Assembly (NCBI GenBank): GCA_001584585.1
Contig: LSYV01000003.1
Span: forward strand, 3,227,944-3,238,954
Reading direction: 5' to 3'
DNA length: 11,011 nucleotides
DNA from: Gonium pectorale
Taxonomy: Eukaryota; Chlorophyta; Chlorophyceae; Chlamydomonadales; Volvocaceae
Part shown: positions 6,101-11,011 of the stretch, one piece after another
Position numbering within the stretch: the stretch's first letter is position 1
Layout: the number at the start of each line of letters is the position of its first letter
Program-made: the position numbers and the translations under genes
Notes under the pieces: model-generated
Told to the model about the DNA's origin: nothing
The model's database searches: none
What the model saw: the letters and a program-made list of their open reading frames with translations, nothing else

Positions 6101-8343
6101 CAGCTACACAGTGCAGTGCCCTTGGCACCACCCGGCCTCCCCGCCCGCGCAGGTGGTGCCTGGCGCCGTCGGGGGGCGGCCACGGCCACCGGCAGGTGCG
6201 GAGGGGCCGCCAGGAAGGGGAGTCCGTGAGGAGGCAAGAGAAGAGAGAGAGGACAGTGGCTGCTCATGTCGTTGCGCAGCGCCCCTGAACCTCGCCCCTG
6301 CGACGTACCTGTTATGCGGAAAGAGCGGCCGCCTGCGCTCATCCCCAGCTCAACAACACAACGCACACATATGTGGTCGGGTTAATCGTGGTGCGGCTGT
6401 ATTGCTGTCTGGCCGGCTGGCAGCTGCTGTGAGCACGCTGGACGCATTCCCTCCACGCACACATGCCCCGCCCCGCCCCCGCCCGCTCCCCCCACCTGCT
6501 CCCATTCCGGGCCCTGCTCCCCCGCCAGACGCTTGCTGCCCTGGTGGGCTGCCTGCCCCTGGTCATCAGCGACAACGTGCTGCAGCCCTTTGAGCCCGAG
6601 ATGGACTGGGCCGCATTCAGCCTGCGGGTTGGGGAGGCGGACATACCCCGACTGCACGAGCACTTGGAGGCGGCGGAGGCGCGGAAGGGGTGGATGGACG
6701 CGCGGCGGGACGCCCTGTACTGCGCCGCGCAGCACCTGGCCTTCAGCGGCAGCGCAGGGGCCTTCATGCAGGAGGACGGCAGGTAGGGGGGGCGGGGGAC
6801 TGTGGGGTTGAGGGGGAGGAAGCGGAGGGGGAATCACAAGCGAGTGTGTGACGAGAAGGCACTTACTTCCAGCCGTAGTCTCCCGTCCGGCGATCGAGCT
6901 ACTTTTGCCTTCAGCCCGTCTTCAGTCCGCTTTCAGCGATCCGAAAGGCAGGCAGCCGAGGGCCACGCCGGCCGGGAGGGGATGGGAAGAGGGCTGGGCG
7001 CAGGAGGGTGAGGCCGGGTCGGGGGCTGGGCGGGGCCTTTATGCGAACCCCCCTATCCCAACCCACCGGGAATTCACAACTGGCGGCGTCTCAACTGGAG
7101 CCCTCAGCTCACACGTTTGCTCCTGAAACGCCAACATACCGATAGACGCACCCACGCACCCATTCACCCCCCCCCCCGCTGGGCTTCAGGTGGGACGCGT
7201 TCGAGATGATCCTGGAGATCCTGCGCATGCGCCAGGAGCACCCAGGTGTGGAGCCCGCCCGCTATGCGTCCGTGGATGAGCGCTTCCGCTCCTTCCTGCA
7301 CTGCGGGGAGCCCGACATGGCCGCCTACGGCCGCAAGCGCCGGGCGCAGGCGCTGGAGAGGTACCCCGAGCTGCCGGGGCTGGCGCCCGATGGCCGAGCG
7401 GTCACGTGGCAGGTGAGCCGCGTGGAGGGTGCCGGAGGGGGGTAGGAGGGGGCGGGGACGAGGGCGCCAGGGTGGCGGGGAATGCAAGGGCAGCGTGCCC
7501 ACGCCGACGGCGAGGGAAGGGCGCTTTGGGGTCCTGTCGGCGCCCGCCGCCAGGCTGAGCTTCCGCGGCCCCCCCCCTCCGCACCATGTTCATGCCCTGC
7601 CCTCCTGCGCGCCAGCCCCCTCGTGCGCTCACTGTGCGCCTCCTTTCACGTAGCCGTGCGACTTTGTTGATGTGTAACGCAGCAGCTCGCCACGGCACGC
7701 CAGTACCCCCCCCCGACTGTGCGTGTGTGTGGCCGCCGGGAGACGGCATCGGCGTGTCGTCCCCTCCTTCCCCCCTTCCTGCCCCGCCTTACCTGCACGC
7801 CCCCCCCCCTCAGAACACACCCACCACTGCGATCTTCTGCCGCTCCTCCCGCGCTGGCCAGCCCACCACCCTTCCCCGCCCTCCCTCCCTTCCTCCCTCT
7901 CCGCACCCTGCCTGCCCCGCCCGACAGGACTTTTCAGGAATTCTCACCCCTCTCCCCTCCCTGTCTCTCTCCCTGTCTCTCTCCGCCTCTCTCTATCTGC
8001 CCGCGTTGCCCGCACGCCCACCAACGGCGCTCCTCGCTTCGCGCTCATCGCGTCCCCCTGCCCCGCCCAACAGGACTTGTACGCCGCCGCTGCCTCAATC
8101 GAGAAGCCCGCGGGGCCCGACCTGGTGTTCGGACCGCTGCTTCCCTCGTACGACAAGCCGCGTCCCGGCGAGCGCCCGGAGCCGCCGCTGCCGCTGTGCA
8201 GCCTTAGTGCCTGGGACGCCCGCCACCTGCGCTGCGACTCGCACGGCTTCCGCTCGCGCGCGAGGCACGGCTTTGCGCCCGGGGGCGCTGCCTGCAACGA
8301 GCACGACGGGGACCTGGCGCGCTGCCCGCGGGTGTGGGGGTGA
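1..8343 (+). CDS. EGF-like/exostosin-family (GT47) glycosyltransferase, 14 exons, 5' partial
   Basis: Predicted join: 1-185, 836-1008, 1868-2003, 2531-2624, 3528-3628, 3838-3898, 4186-4290, 4476-4589, 5217-5318, 5686-5768, 6153-6195, 6529-6782, 7190-7412, 8074-8343. Every junction is GT-AG and all phases agree, giving 647 residues plus TGA. Residues 45-74 and 100-126 are EGF-like six-cysteine modules. RPRIYVYDIP (150-159) opens the exostosin domain. Later family landmarks are TLLFAGRICGD (319-329), YSQGVRQR (350-357), GGGHGHRQ (392-399) and GCLPLVISDNVLQPFEP (406-422), the putative nucleotide-sugar region. Four N-glycosylation sequons (N259, N274, N315, N345) fit a luminal protein. The family transfers sugars from nucleotide donors inside the Golgi; a wall or matrix glycan target is inference. 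A signal anchor would be upstream of the window. Residues 559-647 form a C-terminal extension with C600, C612, C632 and C642. The family assignment is strong; the exact sugar and acceptor are unknown. Confidence 0.9.
186..835 (+). other. intron 1
   Basis: This is a 650-bp GT-AG intron in phase 2. The last 250 bases are strongly C-rich, ending cggctcgcag. The 9-mer gcaggtgcg occurs across both splice junctions (182-190 and 832-840). I see no other gene in it; open frames here are compositional. Confidence 0.8.
836..1008 (+). CDS. exon 2: end of EGF module 1 and most of EGF module 2
   Basis: Spliced to exon 1 it gives RCDCPKHLAGLDC, which completes the C-x3-C-x5-C-x7-C-x-C-x8-C spacing of an EGF-like fold. 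A 25-residue linker follows, then CLNNCTGRGHCVFGSCVC, the first five cysteines of a second module. The donor is gtgcgc at 1009, phase 1. Confidence 0.9.
1042..1083 (+). other. G-run cluster, potential G-quadruplex
   Basis: Five GGGG runs lie at 1042-1045, 1048-1051, 1054-1057, 1067-1070 and 1080-1083. The first three are separated by only AT. They begin 33 bases after the intron 2 donor on the transcribed (RNA-like) strand. Formation of a quadruplex is inference from the pattern. Confidence 0.5.
1299..1545 (+). repeat. 17-bp minisatellite, 14 full units plus a partial unit
   Basis: The unit is gtgtgcggcgtgagctg. Fourteen head-to-tail copies run from 1299 to 1536 and a truncated gtgtgcggc ends at 1545. 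The only variation seen is C or A at unit position 15 (gagctg or gagatg): units 4, 7, 9 and 14 carry A. There are no spacers. Because 17 is not a multiple of 3, three units (51 bp) read as a 17-residue protein repeat in every frame, which explains the repetitive minus-strand open frames here. Confidence 0.97.
1868..2003 (+). CDS. exon 3: last EGF cysteine and start of the GT47 domain
   Basis: It completes EGF module 2 with GHFGSDC (C126), then a linker, then RPRIYVYDIPHKYSSW. The IYVYDIP block matches the conserved first beta strand of exostosin-family domains. The donor gtacga lies at 2004, phase 2. Reading on instead meets a TGA after a few codons, which supports splicing here. Confidence 0.92.
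2004..2530 (+). other. intron 3
   Basis: This is a 527-bp GT-AG intron in phase 2 with a C-rich 3' end (ctccccgcag). It contains a two-copy direct repeat at 2068-2129. I see nothing else in it. Confidence 0.85.
2068..2129 (+). repeat. two-copy 23-bp direct repeat, period 39
   Basis: A 23-base block beginning ttcgctgggagcatcgggga is identical at 2068-2090 and 2107-2129. The copies are separated by 16 unique bases, so the period is 39 bp. It probably reflects a local tandem duplication. Confidence 0.9.
2531..2624 (+). CDS. exon 4: GT47 N-terminal subdomain
   Basis: It encodes YNVHKMDRPFAWVFWERLL followed by GSGALVADGEDA. This matches the family's early segment in which an aromatic-rich helix and 'ERLL.S..' precede the 'A(D)xFfVP' strand. 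The donor is gtgagg at 2625, phase 0. Confidence 0.9.
2625..3527 (+). other. intron 4, the longest intron
   Basis: This is a 903-bp GT-AG intron in phase 0 ending ccacccaag. Both flanking exons join in frame to a continuous family match (EDA-DWFWIPV), so no missing exon is needed. Overlapping open frames on both strands lack coding character. The 2960-2975 part includes ttaca, a minus-strand TGTAA that I consider incidental. Confidence 0.8.
3528..3628 (+). CDS. exon 5: GT47 'FWIPV' strand and following helix
   Basis: It encodes DWFWIPVKLR and then YRLMESIEYVREKWPWYDR, equivalent to the family pattern FFVPhY followed by a helix ending YPFWNR. The acceptor is acccaag, with G in place of the usual C before the AG context. 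The donor is gtaagg at 3629, phase 2. Confidence 0.92.
3838..3898 (+). CDS. exon 6: GT47 'GxxHFVIHGGD' strand
   Basis: A short 61-bp exon encoding RHQGHRHFVIHGGDTGRGEVT. It corresponds to the conserved 'GrDHFhv..hD.G' strand of exostosins. A donor gtgacg at 3893 was passed over: gtgagc at 3899 keeps phase 0 with exon 7. TGTAA, the algal poly(A) signal sequence, occurs within it at 3859-3863. Confidence 0.88.
4186..4290 (+). CDS. exon 7: central GT47 segment with two sequons
   Basis: It encodes 35 residues beginning GTVRAATSNLTWLHHWGL and ending HRPGK, phase 0 at both ends. NLT (N259) and NSS (N274) are N-glycosylation sequons. The donor is gtacgg at 4291. Introns 6 (287 bp) and 7 (185 bp) on either side show nothing notable. 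Confidence 0.9.
4476..4589 (+). CDS. exon 8: 'DIVVPIHFTP' segment
   Basis: It begins DIVVPIHFTPRQGHSCVPF, equivalent to the 'KDVvhPp..p' block of exostosins, and ends LNRTHTLLFA. The donor gtgcgc at 4590 (phase 0) was chosen because it joins directly to exon 9 to give LLFAGRICGD, the family's conserved 'LLFFAGR' block. Confidence 0.88.
4590..5216 (+). other. intron 8
   Basis: This is a 627-bp GT-AG intron in phase 0. It contains a two-copy 10-mer, ggggcaaggc at 4847-4866, and an AT-rich spot (atatatgg, near 4900). At 4988-5008 a 21-base stretch has both AG before it and GT after it. It is discussed as a possible but disfavoured cassette exon. Confidence 0.8.
5217..5318 (+). CDS. exon 9: 'GRICGDHSEPD ... 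YSQGVRQR'
   Basis: It encodes 34 residues with C327 and C342, the sequon NRS (N345) and the highly typical YSQGVRQR ending. In exostosins this region follows the 'FFAGR' strand and carries the '..R..l' helix. The donor is gtgcgg at 5319, phase 0. Confidence 0.93.
5319..5685 (+). other. intron 9
   Basis: This is a 367-bp GT-AG intron in phase 0 with a C-rich end (ctcccccag). I see no repeat or gene in it. Confidence 0.85.
5686..5768 (+). CDS. exon 10: 'VHFHYHSRDGYKIV' to 'LLNYK'-type segment
   Basis: It encodes VHFHYHSRDGYKIVTKDLLY and ends DMLNYK. The corresponding family segment leads to the 'S.FCL.P.G' block. The donor is gtgggc at 5769, phase 2. Confidence 0.92.
5769..6152 (+). other. 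intron 10
   Basis: This is a 384-bp GT-AG intron in phase 2 ending cccgcgcag. Nothing recognisable lies inside. Confidence 0.85.
6153..6195 (+). CDS. exon 11: 43-bp exon with 'WCLAPSGGGHGHRQ'
   Basis: A very short exon that no single open frame would reveal. It encodes WCLAPSGGGHGHRQ, matching the family's 'FCL.P.G......R' block just before the donor-substrate site. Phase 2 in and phase 0 out fit both neighbours exactly. The donor is gtgcgg at 6196. Confidence 0.9.
6196..6528 (+). other. intron 11
   Basis: This is a 333-bp GT-AG intron in phase 0 with a C-rich 3' end (cccgccag). I see no further feature. Confidence 0.85.
6529..6782 (+). CDS. exon 12: GT47 nucleotide-sugar-binding core
   Basis: It starts TLAALVGCLPLVISDNVL and continues PFEPEMDWAAFSL, then GEADIPRLHEHLEA. 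This is the most diagnostic exostosin signature: 'E...GC.PV..sD....PF...hdW..fs..v.e.di..l'. The usual glutamate before the GC motif reads as alanine/leucine here (TLAALVGC). The donor is gtaggg at 6783, phase 2. Confidence 0.96.
6783..7189 (+). other. intron 12
   Basis: This is a 407-bp GT-AG intron in phase 2. A run of eleven C precedes the acceptor gggcttcag. I see nothing else in it. Confidence 0.85.
7190..7412 (+). CDS. exon 13: end of the GT47 domain
   Basis: It encodes 74 residues from WDAFEMILEILRMRQ to DGRAVTWQ, mostly charged helix. In related proteins this follows the last conserved 'l..aq..F.y' region. C at residue about 521 lies in FLHCGEPDMAAYG. The donor gtgagc at 7413 is phase 0. 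Failure to splice adds VSRVEGAGGG and a stop at 7443-7445. Confidence 0.9.
7413..8073 (+). other. intron 13
   Basis: This is a 661-bp GT-AG intron in phase 0. It contains an in-frame stop soon after the donor, TGTAA at 7673-7677, a near-perfect earlier copy of the real acceptor (7911-7932) and a CT microsatellite-like tract (7951-8000). Poly-C runs are frequent (7569-7576, 7799-7808). Confidence 0.85.
7911..8078 (+). repeat. 22-bp duplicated 3' splice site (two copies)
   Basis: The stretches 7911-7932 and 8057-8078 read cctgccccgcccRacaggac followed by tt, differing only at R (g in the first, a in the second). The second copy spans the acceptor of exon 14. The first offers an equivalent AG at 7926-7927, 146 bp upstream and out of frame with exon 14. 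Confidence 0.9.
7951..8000 (+). repeat. CT-rich simple sequence
   Basis: An almost pure pyrimidine tract in which ctgtctctct recurs at 7961-7970 and 7973-7982. It lies between the two candidate acceptors of intron 13 and may act as a polypyrimidine tract. Confidence 0.75.
8074..8343 (+). CDS. exon 14: C-terminal extension and stop
   Basis: It encodes DLYAAAASIEKPAGPDLVFG, a proline-rich stretch, then a Cys-containing tail ending RCPRVWG and TGA at 8341-8343. C600, C612, C632 and C642 could pair. I do not recognise this tail as a named domain. Codon use is strongly G/C-ending, which supports coding. Confidence 0.88.
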   Translation, partial: DLYAAAASIEKPAGPDLVFGPLLPSYDKPRPGERPEPPLPLCSLSAWDARHLRCDSHGFRSRARHGFAPGGAACNEHDGDLARCPRVWG

Positions 8344-9311
8344 GGCGCGGAGCGCGAGGGGCGGGGCGGAGCGAGGTGGGGTGAGTGTAGCAGGGGCGGG
8401 GAGTGCAGTGATTGCCCCTGGGGGCTGGGGAGAGGGGACCAGGGGCCGCTTCCAGCATGCCGCTAGTCCAGTGTGGGTGCGGGGTTGCGGGAGCCACCGC
8501 GGCGAGCTGGTGGCGGCTGTCGCCGTAGGGTGCGTGCACCGCCAGGGTGTCTCGGTGGCAGTGACAGGCGGGGTGTTCCGTCTGGGAATGGGGACCCAAG
8601 CCGCAGGAGACGGGAGAGAGTCCCCTGGGAGGGGAGGAGGAGTCCAGCGCCGGGTAGCGGGCGCCACGTAGCCGGGTGGGGGGGCTCTTTTCCCCCGGCG
8701 GCGCACGACGCGGCTCACGGGTCGTGTGGTAGCTGCCGGCGGACGTTGCGGAACCGGGCTTTCGTACTGTGGTGATCTTGGCGTTGCATCACCGGTAAGT
8801 GTGTACTCTGCGCAGGAAGTGCCGGCAGGGCCTCGCAGGAAGCGAGCGGATTACGGGTTGATGGCAGCACTTCTTGCGATGTTCCCTAGTCGGGTTTTAC
8901 TTGAATACGTCGGCGTACCTTTGCATCCAGTAGCTCGGCGTTTTATGCCAGCGTACGGGAGCGGAACATGAGTGGAAAAAAGAGAAACCTGAGTGGCAGG
9001 CGGTGGTGCACTGTACGGCTGTTTTATACGCGTTATGGGCCCACCACGGGGACCTGTGCGCTCCTGTACCCCTGTTAAGGCCCGTCAATGGCCCGCCTCC
9101 GCCACCGCTGCCCTTGCTGCCTGTTGAGGTTACGGGGATCCGCTGACGCGCCCTGGGCGGGAGTCGGGGTGTCCGTCTTGTTGCGCGCGTCACGGTTGTG
9201 CGCATTTCAGTGGTCGCGGGGCGTAGGAATGCGCGATCCTCCAAGAGACCATGACGAATGATGTTTACCCAAACCCCATCATAGCTTTGCTAATCCAGCT
9301 CGGGGTCACCT

Positions 9312-9358
9312 GCATGCCAGCGCACGGGACCCGCGCCAGTGCACGAGGACTGGCATGC
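9312..9358. repeat. 9-bp inverted repeat, possible hairpin
   Basis: gcatgccag (9312-9320) is the exact reverse complement of ctggcatgc (9350-9358), with a 29-base loop. It lies in the convergent 3' region and could be an RNA hairpin. The size is also compatible with chance. Confidence 0.4.
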
Positions 9359-9951
9359 GGCGATACGGGGTACGCTTCCTTATGCTTATTGCCCACAATG
9401 GGGACCACACGACACGCCCTCCTTGCAGCTGCGGCAGCAGCACCGCAGTCCAACGCAACCAACGCCGCCGCAGCAGCAGCCGCTCGGCCGCCGCCAGCGC
9501 GTCTCGCGAGCCGCCAGTGCACCGGGTCGCCACGTTCCTGTTCTGTGCCCGCCTTGCCGCGTAGCGCGGACCTTTTTGCTGCCACATCCATCATGCATAA
9601 CGCGGCTAAGAGCGGCCACTGCCGCGCGCTGGGCCGCCGTCCCTCTGCCTGGCCGCCTAGGCCGCCTTCTGACCCCCATGCCATGCCGTGATGGCGCCGC
9701 GACCGAGCTCCCGGCGGCAAACAGTGGGACGGACCGTGGGGCCAACCGGCTCGGCGTGCCGGCTTCTTGGGCTGCCGTACCCGAGGTACAGTACAGGGCG
9801 ATAACCTGTTTCAGCCGGCGCCCGCTTCCCAAGCCTCAGACCGGCGGGTGGCTGGCGCCAAACGGCGAATGGCCTGGATCGGTTGCTGGGGGCCAGCTGC
9901 CGACAACCGCCGCCCGACTGTCGCACCCAACCGCTCGTCCAACTTGAGTAG

Positions 9952-10001
9952 TACGAGCGGCAAAGCGCCATGTGCCACTTGAGGTGCTCAGAACGCTCGT
10001 A
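9952..10001. repeat. 8-bp inverted repeat
   Basis: tacgagcg (9952-9959) pairs with cgctcgta (9994-10001) across 34 bases. It is a weak candidate for a stem near the 3' end of the minus-strand gene. Confidence 0.25.
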
Positions 10002-10324
10002 GAGCTGCCACTGCCAACGGGCGACGCCCAATCTCCTCCAGCGGCGGCAGTAACCGCCCCATGCCAGCCTTTAAGATCTGCCCCCAGGCAGCCTGGCCCG
10101 TGCCCTCACTCGCATCCGCACCCTCATCCGCATCCCACCGCGACCCAGGGACCCGCTCTCGTCACTGCAGCGACCCCTCCGGCTTCGTTCACGCCCTCCC
10201 CACGCTTCTCAGAAACACCCAGCCCCCATGCTTTGGCCGTGGGCCCGTCACCCATCACCCGCCGCACCCACACCCGCGCCACTGAAATCACAGCCCCGTC
10301 AGAATCCGGGTCCCCAAACCTGCC

Positions 10325-11011
10325 TCACAGGCTCTGCCCCTCGCCCCGCGGCCCCGCCTGCAGCGCCCCCTCCAGCCTCCGGGCGAGCTGCTCGGGGCGC
10401 AGGCGGGGCGGCACCGCCTCCGCGTGCAGCGCGTGCAGCTGCGGCGGCGGCAGGGAGTGCAGCAGCGACAGCAGCGCAGCAGCCCGGCCCCGCGCGTCGC
10501 CGGATCCGGCGCCAACGGCGTTGGCGGTACCGAGAGCGCCTACAGCGGCGGCGGCGACATCACTTGCAGCTGCGGCCGGCACATCGGCCAACGCCCGCAC
10601 CGCTACCTCGGTGAGGAGGCTTAGGTGGGCGCAGGCCCACAGCCAGGCAGGCTGGCCGCTGAGCCGCATGCCAAACTGCAGATCCGCCAGCGGCCTGAGC
10701 GGTGGCAGTGGCGGCGGTGGAGGCGGCGGCGGGGCTGGCGGCTCCGCTGCAACAGCCCTCCAGCCGCCCTTGCCGCGGCCTCCGTGGCCACCCTGAGCCC
10801 CCCAGCCGGAAGTAACGCCGCGGCCGCCGCCGCCGCGGCCCCCGCCATATCCGACGTGCCGTCCGCCGCCGCGGCCCCCGCCGAGGCCGGCGCCGGCACC
10901 CTGTGCAACCCCGCTGCCGTTGCGGCCATTGTCACCGGCGCCGTCGCAGGCGTCGGCTCCGACCTGCGTCCCGTACGCCGTGAGCAGTACCTCCGCCGCC
11001 AGCCGCAGCTG
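10325..11011 (-). CDS. Gly/Arg-rich, Pro-rich, Ala/Leu-rich protein of unknown family, partial (3' end)
   Basis: One frame is open from the right edge to TGA at 10325-10327, giving 228 residues with no start in view. An N-terminal helix-like piece (QLRLAAEVLLTAYG, residues 1-14) is followed by an RGG-like stretch (about 40-85, GGGRGGGR and similar), a proline run (91-107), then an Ala/Leu-rich part (about 115-228) with QPAWLWACAHLSLLTEVAVR and ARRLEGALQAG. Codons are overwhelmingly G/C-ending with CTG for leucine, unlike the competing plus-strand frame. RGG-type stretches and Ala/Leu helices occur in algal RNA-binding proteins, including organelle helical-repeat families such as OPR. That link is weak inference. 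A donor-like gtgagg begins two bases into the last sense codon (10328 leftward), so the exon could splice instead of stopping. Confidence 0.65.
   Translation of the reverse strand, partial: QLRLAAEVLLTAYGTQVGADACDGAGDNGRNGSGVAQGAGAGLGGGRGGGRHVGYGGGRGGGGRGVTSGWGAQGGHGGRGKGGWRAVAAEPPAPPPPPPPPLPPLRPLADLQFGMRLSGQPAWLWACAHLSLLTEVAVRALADVPAAAASDVAAAAVGALGTANAVGAGSGDARGRAAALLSLLHSLPPPQLHALHAEAVPPRLRPEQLARRLEGALQAGPRGEGQSL

Larger units (their letters stand above)
8344..10324. other. intergenic region / 3' flanks of convergent genes
   Basis: About 2 kb without a supported gene. It should contain the 3' UTR of the GT47 gene (left) and of the minus-strand gene (right). Open frames of 60-200 residues occur on both strands, but they use A- and T-ending codons freely and look like no family. 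The part from about 8720 to 9300 is less G+C-rich, as expected for UTR or spacer. No TGTAA on + and no TTACA were found here. A GGTAAGT at 8794-8800 resembles a 5' splice site, but no partner is evident. Confidence 0.6.

Noticed and set aside
7586..8671. 361-codon plus-strand open frame over intron 13 and exon 14
   Set aside because: Most of it is C-rich intron read in the wrong frame; exon 14 is read in another frame that continues exon 13 in phase and has better codon use.
8790..8816. Very short intron with GTAAGT donor and a nearby cgcag acceptor
   Set aside because: The distance, about 20 bases, is too short for a spliceosomal intron, and no coding exon flanks it.
9265..9720. 151-codon minus-strand open frame with alanine runs
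   Set aside because: Codon choice is not G/C-biased like the two supported genes; the alanine runs come from a local GCC/CAG-rich stretch.
9972..10796. 274-codon plus-strand open frame, Pro/Ala/Ser-rich
   Set aside because: It is largely antisense to the minus-strand frame at 10325-11011, which has much stronger G/C-ending codon bias.

Overview
The window looks like nuclear DNA of a G+C-rich green alga of the Chlamydomonas/Volvox group (Chlamydomonadales). The basis is strong G/C preference at third codon positions, many GT-AG introns with GTGCG, GTGAG or GTACG donors, and C-rich tracts ending in CAG at acceptors. The species cannot be named. No bacterial, phage, CRISPR or transposon gene is visible.

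Positions 1-8343, + strand, hold most of one large interrupted gene. Fourteen exons join without breaking the reading frame and give 647 residues from the window edge to a TGA at 8341-8343. The 5' end lies outside the window. The protein has two EGF-like modules (residues about 45-74 and 100-126), then an exostosin-type (GT47) glycosyltransferase domain (about 150 to 490), then a C-terminal extension with four cysteines. It is most likely a Golgi or secretory-pathway glycosyltransferase acting on wall or matrix glycans. The substrate cannot be read from the sequence.

The thirteen introns (185-903 bp, mean near 490) carry most of the unusual structure: a 17-bp minisatellite whose units each contain a 5'-splice-site-like GTGAG (intron 2), a G-run cluster beside a donor (intron 2), a two-copy 39-bp repeat (intron 3), a 22-bp duplication of a 3' splice site (intron 13), and a TGTAA element in intron 13 behind an in-frame stop, which could give a shorter isoform.

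Positions 8344-10324 are about 2 kb with no supported gene: the two 3' flanks of a convergent gene pair. Neither strand has a canonical TGTAA poly(A) signal there.

Positions 10325-11011, - strand, hold the 3' part of a second gene, open to the right edge. It encodes an RGG-like Gly/Arg-rich stretch, a proline run and an Ala/Leu-rich helical C-terminus. I do not recognise its family with confidence. The two genes converge and show no evident functional link.
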